Shown here in pieces: positions 1 to 5,922 of a DNA stretch of 14,162 nucleotides. A program made the position numbers and the translations under genes. The first letter of the stretch is position 1. Every line of letters begins with the position of its first letter. The notes under the pieces are model-generated. The model did no database searches. It saw nothing but the letters and a program-made list of their open reading frames with translations, and had not been told where the DNA came from. The DNA is from Planctomycetota bacterium (lineage in GTDB: Bacteria; Planctomycetota; Phycisphaerae; Phycisphaerales; SM1A02): positions 1-14,162 of the forward strand of contig RFOC01000033.1 in assembly GCA_009926815.1 (NCBI GenBank), written 5' to 3'.

Positions 1-582
1 TTCCTTCGGGTCGTCGGTGGTCAGCGCCGCCTGGCCGTAGGTCTGCAGGAAGTCCGCGAAGGTGGGATCCGCGTGCAGGGGCACATGGCCGAAGATGTCG
101 TGGAAGATGTCCGGCTCGGGCAGGTAGTCGATCGACTCCTTGGGCCGGATCACGATCGTGGTCGGGAACTCGCGGCGCGCCAGGCACGCGAAGAACGCCT
201 TGGGCGGCAGGTAGCCAGGCACCGCGCGGCTCTGCCACTTCGTGAGCGGCCACAGCCGCGCGTTGATGTCCTTCAGGGGCGGCACGCGATCACGACGAAG
301 GTTGATGATCTCCGCGCCGCGCAGGTACGTCTGGCTGGCGTTGTCCTTCAGGAACGCCATCTGGCGGTCGAACAGGATCTGCCAGGTTTCCTGGTTCTCC
401 GCGGTGTATCCCTCGTAGCGCTGGTCGATGTAGCACTTCGTGATGTCCTCATGGCCCGGCTTGCCGAAGTTGTTCGCGCAGGCCTGCGCCGCGTCCGCGG
501 CGGCGTCGTCGATCATGGCGTGGTTCAGGCTGCCGGCGAACTTCTGCTCGCTCTGGCTCTTGTGATGACTTCCATCGGCCAT
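1..582 (-). CDS. phhA: Phenylalanine 4-hydroxylase (partial, C-terminus beyond left edge)
   Basis: Iron- and tetrahydropterin-dependent aromatic amino acid hydroxylase that converts phenylalanine to tyrosine in the cytosol. Only the first 194 codons are in the window; the reading frame is still open at base 1. I translated it by hand. A stretch reading RPKESIDYLPEPDIFHDIFG carries the family's HDxFGH motif, with H161 and H166 as two of the three iron ligands; the third ligand, a glutamate about 40 residues on, lies outside. Upstream pieces such as GYLPPKAFFACLARREFP also fit bacterial PAH. The ATG at 582-580 follows a perfect AAGGAGG with 5 nt spacing, so the start is firm. The N-terminus is about 23 residues longer than in Chromobacterium PAH, counted from the first iron ligand. 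It lies 46 nt downstream of the minus-strand gene at 629-1255 but has its own -10-like box. Whether it serves phenylalanine breakdown or tyrosine supply cannot be told; shikimate genes lie next to it. Confidence 0.93.
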   Translation of the reverse strand, partial: MADGSHHKSQSEQKFAGSLNHAMIDDAAADAAQACANNFGKPGHEDITKCYIDQRYEGYTAENQETWQILFDRQMAFLKDNASQTYLRGAEIINLRRDRVPPLKDINARLWPLTKWQSRAVPGYLPPKAFFACLARREFPTTIVIRPKESIDYLPEPDIFHDIFGHVPLHADPTFADFLQTYGQAALTTDDPKE

Positions 583-587
583 GGGGA

Positions 588-594
588 CCTCCTT
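588..594 (-). promoter_or_regulatory. Strong Shine-Dalgarno of phhA
   Basis: AAGGAGG on the minus strand, 5 nt before the phhA ATG. It fixes the start codon and contrasts with the neighbouring genes, which lack any such site. Confidence 0.85.
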
Positions 595-604
595 GGGTCC
601 GGGC

Positions 605-610
605 ATTCTA
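605..610 (-). promoter_or_regulatory. Putative -10 box of phhA
   Basis: TAGAAT on the minus strand, 22 nt before the phhA ATG. Transcription starting about 7 nt after it would give a short leader of roughly 15 nt that contains the Shine-Dalgarno. No clear TTGACA-like -35 is visible, so this is tentative. Confidence 0.45.
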
Positions 611-628
611 AGCCGCGGCGCACCGGTC

Positions 629-1255
629 TCAGGCGTTGCCCGGCATGAAGGGTGGCGAGGTGCTTTCCATGAAGCTTCGCACGGCCGCCGCCGTCTCCAG
701 ACGGGCCGGGAAGGGCAGACGCACCACGTCATGGGCACGGCGCACGTCGATCCCGCCGGGGTCCACGCCGACGGCCACGGGCTGTTCCGCCGGGGCCCTC
801 GACGCCGCGCACAGCGCCTTCAGGAAGTGGCGGGGCGCCGCATTGAGCGCCTTCAGCAGGCCGGGTTCATCCTTGGCCAGTCGATTGGCCTGCAGCAGGG
901 CCTCGCCGTCCACGAACCACTGCTGGTGCCGGGCCGCATCGGGCGTCATGCGGGCCCATCGGACATCCTCGGGCTCGCCGTGGTACGCCCGCCAGCGGTC
1001 GCAGAGCCCGGCCAGCGGACCCTCGGGATCCAGTCTTTCCATGGTCACCATGACCTGCACGCCATCCTCGCCCTCGTCCGGAAGTTCGAGCGCCACGTCC
1101 ACGCTTCGGAGCATCGACTCCATGACCGGCGCCACGATGGCGCCATCCGGCGCCACGATCACCTTGATGGCCACGCGGTCGCCATCGAATCGGATGAAGC
1201 CCTTCAGGTGGGCGTGCAGGCTCTCCAGGGTCCGGTCCACGGCTTCGTCGCGCAT
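629..1255 (-). CDS. Hypothetical protein, possible PNPOx-like split barrel with DUF2470-like C-terminus
   Basis: A 208-residue soluble protein with no signal peptide or membrane segment. I do not recognise it firmly. The N-terminal half has a strand-rich pattern (VAIKVIVAPDGAIVAPVM at about 28-45, VQVMVTMERL at 66-75) and a conserved-looking DRWRAYHGEP at 86-95. Residues about 160-197 (VDPGGIDVRRA then VVRLPFP) resemble the end of DUF2470 domains, which accompany FMN-binding split barrels of the HugZ/pyridoxamine-oxidase type. If that is right it could bind flavin or heme, but this is a pattern impression only. The ATG at 1255 has no Shine-Dalgarno; a TAGCAT box lies 6 nt upstream, suggesting a leaderless mRNA. 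It diverges from aroDE across only 39 bp and precedes phhA on the same strand, so co-transcription with phhA is possible. Confidence 0.75.
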   Translation of the reverse strand: MRDEAVDRTLESLHAHLKGFIRFDGDRVAIKVIVAPDGAIVAPVMESMLRSVDVALELPDEGEDGVQVMVTMERLDPEGPLAGLCDRWRAYHGEPEDVRWARMTPDAARHQQWFVDGEALLQANRLAKDEPGLLKALNAAPRHFLKALCAASRAPAEQPVAVGVDPGGIDVRRAHDVVRLPFPARLETAAAVRSFMESTSPPFMPGNA

Positions 1256-1261
1256 GGCCCG

Positions 1262-1267
1262 ATGCTA
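1262..1267 (-). promoter_or_regulatory. Putative -10 box, leaderless type, for gene 629-1255
   Basis: TAGCAT on the minus strand with 6 nt between its end and the ATG at 1255. That is the normal -10 to +1 distance, so the start codon itself may be the transcript's 5' end. There is no Shine-Dalgarno. Confidence 0.5.
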
Positions 1268-1281
1268 CGCGCCGCGGCATC

Positions 1282-1287
1282 TACACT
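1282..1287 (+). promoter_or_regulatory. Putative -10 box, leaderless type, for aroDE
   Basis: TACACT with 7 nt between it and the aroDE ATG, and no Shine-Dalgarno in between. The same hexamer precedes the tRNA-Ala (12974) and the glycosyltransferase gene (13199), which supports it being a real -10. No -35 consensus is seen. Confidence 0.55.
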
Positions 1288-1294
1288 GCGGCGC

Positions 1295-2983
1295 ATGACG
1301 CTGATCGTGTCGGCCATTCCCGTGGAGGCGCCCGGCGAGGTGGACGAGGCCCTGCACATGGCGGCCGACGAGGTGGCCGCCGGCGCCCGCCTGATCGAGT
1401 GGCGGGTGGATGCCCTGGCGGAGGATCCGTCCGGTCTGGCATGCATCCTGCGGCTGGTCCGGCAGAGCCCGGTGCCCTGCATCGTCACCATCCGCGGTGC
1501 GGCCGAGGGCGGTGGCTGGCGAGGCGAGGACACCGACCGCGTGAGCATGCTCGAGGCCATCGGCACCGCGACCGAGGGACCGCGATACATCGACTTCGAG
1601 CAGGACTGCCTGCAACGCAGCGCCAATCTGCGGCAGAAGGTGCTGCTCGCGGTGGACCACGAGCGGCAGGTGCGCGACCTCAAGACGGGGCTCATCGAGA
1701 GCTTTCACGACTTTCAGACCCGTCCGACCGACCTGGTGCGCCGACTCTCGCGCATGTGGGAGGACCCCGCCTGCGCGGTGGCCAAGGTGGCCTGGCGTGC
1801 GCGAAGCGTGCGCGATTGCCTGGAGGCCTTCGAGCTCATGCGGCAGGCCCCCAAGCCCACGGTGGTCATCTGCATGGGTGGGCCGGGCATCGCCTCGCGC
1901 GTGCTCAGCCCGAAGTTCGGCGGATTCATGTGCTACGCGAAGGCGCAGGGCGACATGGGCACCGCGCCCGGCCAACTCACGGTGCCGCAGCTTCGTCAGC
2001 AGTACGGCTTCGATCGCATCGGCGCGGCCACCCGCGTGTTCGGCGTGGTGGGCTGGCCCATCGAGCACTCGCTCAGCCCTCGTCTGCACAACGCGGGCTT
2101 CGCGTCCGTCGGCTTCGATGGCTGCTACGTGCCGTGGCCGGTGCCGCCGGAGTGGGAGCACTTCAAGGCCAGTCTCTCCGCCATGCTGGATTTCAAGCCG
2201 CTGGATCTGGCGGGCCTCAGCGTGACGCTGCCGCACAAGGAGCACCTGGTGCGGTTCGTGCGCGAGGCGGGCGGCACGCTGGACGAGGTGGCCGCGCGGT
2301 GCGGCGCCGCCAACACGCTGCTGGTGCGCCAGGGTTCGCTGCACGCGGCCAACACCGACGCGCCCGCCGCGGTGGGCGCGCTGGCGGAGGCCCTGTCCAT
2401 CCCGGCGTCGGCCTCGGAGGCGCTGGCCTCGGGCATGGAACCATCCGCGGTTCCGGCAGGGCCGGAGGCGCGGGAGGCCTGGAAGGGGCTCCGCGTCGCG
2501 GTCCTGGGCGCGGGAGGCGCGGCTCGCGCCATCGCCACGGGCCTGGCGCTGGCGGGCGGTCGGGTGGTGGTGTTCAACCGCACGCAGTCGCGTGCCGAGG
2601 CGATCGAGCGTGACCTGCACCGGCAGCCACTGCCGGGAGGCGGCCAGACGCATGTGGTGTCGGGACGTGCCAGCGAGATCGCCTGCGGCTGCTTCCATGC
2701 CTTCGTGAACGCGACCAGCCTGGGCATGGAGGGCGGCCCCGATGCCGCGGCCAGCCCGCTTCCCGACGACGTGTCGCTCGATGATCGCGTGGTCGTCATG
2801 GACACCGTCTACCGACCGCGCCGCACGCCGCTGGTGCGTGAGGCGGCCTCGCGCGGCGCCAGGGTGGTGGATGGCACCGCCATGTTCGTGCGGCAGGCGC
2901 AGATGCAGTTCAGCCTCTTCGCCGGTCGCGCCGCCCCACCCGGCCTGTTCCGGAGCCTGGTCGACGAGGCGGTGGCTCCATGA
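1295..2983 (+). CDS. aroDE: Fused 3-dehydroquinate dehydratase (type I) / shikimate dehydrogenase
   Basis: A 562-residue bifunctional shikimate-pathway enzyme: 3-dehydroquinate to 3-dehydroshikimate, then NADPH-dependent reduction to shikimate. The type I dehydratase domain spans about 1-225, with catalytic His138 in ESFHDF and the Schiff-base Lys164 in AKVAW. The dehydrogenase domain starts near 247 with FGVVGWPIEHSLSP (shikimate-binding serines), then SVTLPHK with catalytic Lys315, NTD with Asp355, the nucleotide loop GAGGAA at 405-410, and NRT just after, which favours NADPH. A loosely conserved insert lies at about 367-395. The frame stays open upstream to 581, but homology begins at MTLIVSAIP, so the ATG at 1295 is chosen; a TACACT box 7 nt before it agrees. 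The stop overlaps the start of the transporter gene by 4 nt. AroD-AroE fusions are known in plants, chlamydiae and planctomycetes. Confidence 0.96.
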   Translation: MTLIVSAIPVEAPGEVDEALHMAADEVAAGARLIEWRVDALAEDPSGLACILRLVRQSPVPCIVTIRGAAEGGGWRGEDTDRVSMLEAIGTATEGPRYIDFEQDCLQRSANLRQKVLLAVDHERQVRDLKTGLIESFHDFQTRPTDLVRRLSRMWEDPACAVAKVAWRARSVRDCLEAFELMRQAPKPTVVICMGGPGIASRVLSPKFGGFMCYAKAQGDMGTAPGQLTVPQLRQQYGFDRIGAATRVFGVVGWPIEHSLSPRLHNAGFASVGFDGCYVPWPVPPEWEHFKASLSAMLDFKPLDLAGLSVTLPHKEHLVRFVREAGGTLDEVAARCGAANTLLVRQGSLHAANTDAPAAVGALAEALSIPASASEALASGMEPSAVPAGPEAREAWKGLRVAVLGAGGAARAIATGLALAGGRVVVFNRTQSRAEAIERDLHRQPLPGGGQTHVVSGRASEIACGCFHAFVNATSLGMEGGPDAAASPLPDDVSLDDRVVVMDTVYRPRRTPLVREAASRGARVVDGTAMFVRQAQMQFSLFAGRAAPPGLFRSLVDEAVAP

Positions 2984-4248
2984 GTGGCGCGGTGCTGGGT
3001 CGGCAGGCGTGGCTTGCGCTGGCCGTGCTCAGCTCGCTCAACCTGCTCAACTACGCCGACCGCTTCGTCATCAGCAGCCTGCTGCCCATGCTCCAGAGGC
3101 CGGAGGCGCAGGGGGGCCTGGCGCTCACCGACGGCCAGAGCGGATGGCTCTACTCGGCGTTCATCCTGGTGTACACGCTTGCGGCCCCGTTCTTCGGACT
3201 GCTGGCCGATCGGGTGAATCGTCTGCACATGCTGGCCTTCGCGGTGGCCTTCTGGAGCGTGCTGACCGCGGCGGGCGCGTGGGCCGCGGGCTTCTGGAGC
3301 CTGCTGCTGGTGCGCGCCGTCACCGGGGTGGGCGAGGCCGCGTACGCCAGCGTGGCGCCTGCGCTGCTGGCGGACGAGTTCGGCCCATCGCTGCGAAGCC
3401 GGGTGATGTCCGTCTTCAACGCGGCCATTCCGGTCGGCGCCGCCATCGGCTTCACCATCGGCAGCGTCGTGGGGGCGCACTGGGGCTGGAAGCACGCCTT
3501 CCTGATCGCGGGTGGGCCCGGACTGGTGCTTGCCGTGCTCATCTATCTGCTCCGCGATCCGCCGCGCGGCGCCATGGAAGGCCATGATGCGGGAGGGCAC
3601 GCGCCGCCCACGCTGGCTTCGCTGATGACCATGTGGGGCAACGCGAGGTGGCGCCGCTGCACCCTGGGTTACGCCGCCCAGACGGCCTGCTTCGGCAGCC
3701 TGGCGTACTGGGCGCCGCTCTACCTGGACAAGTCCAAGGGCATGGTTGGCCCGGAGGCCGGCAGCATCTTCGGCGCCATCGTGGCGTGCACGGGGCTCGT
3801 GGGCACGCTCGCCGGAGGCTGGTGGAGCGACGCATGGTCGACGCGATGCGGATCTGCGCACCTGCGGGTGTGCGCGATCACCAGCCTCGTGGCGGTGCCC
3901 TGCGTGCTCATGGTCGTGCTGGTCCATGAGTCCTGGCTGGTGTGGACCAGCATCACGATGGCGTGCCTGGCCCTGGTCATGAGCACGGGTCCGGTGAACG
4001 CGCAGCTGGTGCAGGTGGTGCACCCCGCCGAACGGGGCACCGGCATGGCGCTCGCCATCCTGGCCATCCACCTGCTGGGTGACGTGCCGGGCGTGCCGCT
4101 CGTGGGCAACATCGCCGAGTGGTGGAACATGGACGCGGCCTTCGGCTCGCTGGCGGTCTTCGCCGCGCTGGCCGCCGGCATCTGGTGGTGGGCGGCCATG
4201 CGCGAACCGGCAGCGGCCTCCGCCATCGAGACCGTCGTGGACGCCTGA
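2980..4248 (+). CDS. MFS transporter, Spinster (Spns)-like
   Basis: A 422-residue inner-membrane transporter with about 12 hydrophobic helices. LNYADR at 23-28 at the end of helix 1 is typical of the Spinster branch. The MFS motif A is seen as GLLADRVNR at 73-81, followed by R112 and a GVGEA run at 116-120 with AYASVAP after it, again Spinster-like. PVGAAIGF follows at 151-158. The substrate is unknown; eukaryotic Spns proteins carry sphingosine phosphate or lysophospholipids, while bacterial relatives are mostly undefined and annotated broadly as MFS. The ATG lies in an ATGA overlap with the aroDE stop, so translational coupling is likely. Sitting between aroDE and aroC, it might move an aromatic acid or intermediate, but that is inference from position only. 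Confidence 0.9.
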   Translation: MSGAVLGRQAWLALAVLSSLNLLNYADRFVISSLLPMLQRPEAQGGLALTDGQSGWLYSAFILVYTLAAPFFGLLADRVNRLHMLAFAVAFWSVLTAAGAWAAGFWSLLLVRAVTGVGEAAYASVAPALLADEFGPSLRSRVMSVFNAAIPVGAAIGFTIGSVVGAHWGWKHAFLIAGGPGLVLAVLIYLLRDPPRGAMEGHDAGGHAPPTLASLMTMWGNARWRRCTLGYAAQTACFGSLAYWAPLYLDKSKGMVGPEAGSIFGAIVACTGLVGTLAGGWWSDAWSTRCGSAHLRVCAITSLVAVPCVLMVVLVHESWLVWTSITMACLALVMSTGPVNAQLVQVVHPAERGTGMALAILAIHLLGDVPGVPLVGNIAEWWNMDAAFGSLAVFAALAAGIWWWAAMREPAAASAIETVVDA

Positions 4249-4276
4249 GTCCCACGGTTCGCCGCGTCCCGGCGCG

Positions 4277-4282
4277 TATCAT
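4277..4282 (+). promoter_or_regulatory. Putative -10 box, leaderless type, for aroC
   Basis: TATCAT in the 41-nt gap after the transporter gene, with 7 nt to the aroC ATG and no Shine-Dalgarno. It implies that aroC may be transcribed on its own as well as by read-through. Confidence 0.5.
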
Positions 4283-4289
4283 CGCCCGC

Positions 4290-5462
4290 ATGTCGCTTCG
4301 CTTCATGACCGCCGGCGAGAGTCACGGCCCCGGCATGCTCGCCGTGATCGAGGGCCTTCCCGCCGGTCTTGAGGTGGACCTGGACTTCATCAACGCGGAA
4401 CTCCGTCGGCGCCAGGCGGGCTACGGTCGCGGAGCTCGACAGCGCATCGAGACCGACGCCGCCGAACCGCTCACGGGCGTCATGCGCGGTCGCACCATGG
4501 GCGGCCCGGTGGTGCTTCGCGTGCCCAACCAGGACAGCCGGCTGGACGATGCCGCGAGGACACCGCCCGTGCACCAGCCCAGGCCGGGCCACGCCGACCT
4601 GGCGGGCAGCGTGAAGTGGCTGACCACGGACTGCCGCACCACGCTCGAGCGCGCCAGCGCGCGCGAGACCGCCGCGCGCGTGGCGGCAGGGGCGCTGGCC
4701 CGCTGCATGCTCCGGCCCTTCGGCATCGAGAGCTTCGCGTTCGTGCGCGCCAGCCTGGATGTGGAGTGCACCGCGGTGGTCACGCCGGAGAACTGGAAGT
4801 CCCTCCGCGCGGCCCGCGACGCCAGCGAGGTGGGCATGCCCTGCCCGCAGGCCACTGCGGGGCTCATCGATCGCATCCATCAGGCGAAGGTGGAGAAGGA
4901 CACGGTGGGTGGTCTGGTGGAAGCGCACGTCTTCGGCTGCCCGATCGGTCTGGGCACCTGCGTGCAGTGGCACGAGCGACTGGATGCCCGGCTGGCCGCC
5001 GCGGTCATGGGCATCCAGGCCTTCAAGGCCGTCGAGATCGGCATGGGTCGGCAGTGCGCCTTCCGCACCGGAAGCCAGGTGCACGATCCCATCGCCTTCG
5101 ACGCCGCGCGCCGCAACGAGCCGCATCTGGGCTTCGTGCGCACCACCAACAACGCGGGCGGCCTCGAGGGCGGCATGACCAACGGCATGCCCGTGGTGGT
5201 CACTGGAACCATGAAGCCCATCAGCACGCTGCTGCGGGGCATGCCCAGCGTGGACCTGAACACGAAGGCGGCCGTGAACAGCGCCTACGAGCGCAGCGAC
5301 ATCAGTGCCATCGCCGCGGCGGGCGTGGTGCTGGAGAACGTGGTCGCCTTCGAGATCGCGCGGGCCTTCCTGGACAAGTTCGGCGGCGACTCCATGGTGC
5401 AGCTCCAGGCGTCGCACCAGGCCTGGGTCGACATGGCCCGTCGACTGCCGCTGGAACGCTGA
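4290..5462 (+). CDS. aroC: Chorismate synthase
   Basis: A 390-residue cytosolic enzyme that makes chorismate from 5-enolpyruvylshikimate 3-phosphate with reduced FMN, the last step of the common aromatic pathway. It shows the family signatures in order: GESHGPGM at 9-16 with active-site His12, YGRGARQRIETD soon after, RPGHADL with the second catalytic His101, ERASARETAARVAAG, then TTNNAGGLEGG, and near the end RSDISAIAAAGVVLEN. The length fits full-size bacterial AroC. The frame is open upstream to 4119 inside the transporter gene, but the conserved start is MSLRFMTAGESHG, so 4290 is used. It is preceded by a TATCAT box at 7 nt rather than a Shine-Dalgarno. It follows aroDE and the transporter on the same strand, so the three may form a partly independent operon. 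Confidence 0.97.
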   Translation: MSLRFMTAGESHGPGMLAVIEGLPAGLEVDLDFINAELRRRQAGYGRGARQRIETDAAEPLTGVMRGRTMGGPVVLRVPNQDSRLDDAARTPPVHQPRPGHADLAGSVKWLTTDCRTTLERASARETAARVAAGALARCMLRPFGIESFAFVRASLDVECTAVVTPENWKSLRAARDASEVGMPCPQATAGLIDRIHQAKVEKDTVGGLVEAHVFGCPIGLGTCVQWHERLDARLAAAVMGIQAFKAVEIGMGRQCAFRTGSQVHDPIAFDAARRNEPHLGFVRTTNNAGGLEGGMTNGMPVVVTGTMKPISTLLRGMPSVDLNTKAAVNSAYERSDISAIAAAGVVLENVVAFEIARAFLDKFGGDSMVQLQASHQAWVDMARRLPLER

Positions 5463-5472
5463 AATCGCCATT

Positions 5473-5485
5473 CCGACCCGGTCGG
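5473..5485 (+). other. Small inverted repeat after aroC
   Basis: CCGAC, 3-nt loop, GTCGG, starting 10 nt after the aroC stop. It is short and has no T tract, so it is at most a weak terminator or attenuating hairpin. Confidence 0.3.
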
Positions 5486-5557
5486 TCACACAAAAACCGC
5501 GCGCGGCGCGAATGATTTCTTGCCGGAGCCCGCGTCATTATCGACGGTGTTCCCGTC

Positions 5558-5563
5558 AGGAGG
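5558..5563 (+). promoter_or_regulatory. Shine-Dalgarno of the DUF493 gene
   Basis: AGGAGG 8 nt before the ATG at 5572. It decides the start, since the open frame runs further upstream. Confidence 0.8.
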
Positions 5564-5571
5564 CACCACAC

Positions 5572-5838
5572 ATGAGCGAACGCGACAGGGAAGGATGGCC
5601 GCAGATGGATTACCCGTGCGAGTGGGGTTACCGCGTGATCGCGGGCCAGGAAGCCCACATCCGTCTGGCCGTGCAGCAGGCCTTCGAGGGACATCCGGTG
5701 AAGTTGGGCGAGCTTCGCCGGAGCTCCGGTGGCCGCTGGTGCAGCATGAGCGTCGACACCACCGTGGAGAACGACGAGCAGCGGCTGGGCTTCTTCGAGA
5801 GGCTCCGCAACTGCGCGGGCATCCGACTGGTGCTCTGA
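5572..5838 (+). CDS. DUF493 (YbeD-like) family protein
   Basis: A small soluble protein of 88 residues. YPCEWGYRVI at 14-23, SSGGRWCSMSVD at 51-62, then a helix with RLGFFERLRN at 71-80 and a closing hydrophobic strand IRLVL match the alpha/beta fold and spacing of DUF493, whose E. coli member YbeD lies near lipoate genes and may have a regulatory role. The biochemical role is not known. The ATG is chosen because AGGAGG lies 8 nt upstream and the frame further upstream shows no homology. No lipoate genes are nearby. It converges on the minus-strand gene ending at 5923. Confidence 0.82.
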   Translation: MSERDREGWPQMDYPCEWGYRVIAGQEAHIRLAVQQAFEGHPVKLGELRRSSGGRWCSMSVDTTVENDEQRLGFFERLRNCAGIRLVL

Positions 5839-5883
5839 TCGCCCACCGTCACTGACACGATCATCTCGACCGGCCTCAGGTGC

Positions 5884-5901
5884 GGATCGTGGTCCCGATC
5901 C
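5884..5901. terminator. Possible bidirectional hairpin between convergent genes
   Basis: GGATCG, 6-nt loop, CGATCC in the 84-nt gap between the stop codons at 5838 and 5923. The place suits a shared terminator, but the stem is short and no T tract follows on either strand. Confidence 0.35.
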
Positions 5902-5922
5902 ATCCTGGGGCCGGCCACGTTT

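Noticed and set aside
581..1294. N-terminal extension of aroDE by 238 residues
   Set aside because: It has no homology, overlaps the opposite-strand gene at 629-1255, and the dehydratase domain starts cleanly at 1295.
4119..4289. N-terminal extension of aroC into the transporter gene
   Set aside because: The conserved chorismate synthase N-terminus begins at 4290 and the upstream part is an out-of-frame reading of the transporter.
3720..5489. 589-codon minus-strand open frame
   Set aside because: Antisense shadow of aroC and the transporter with no domain features.
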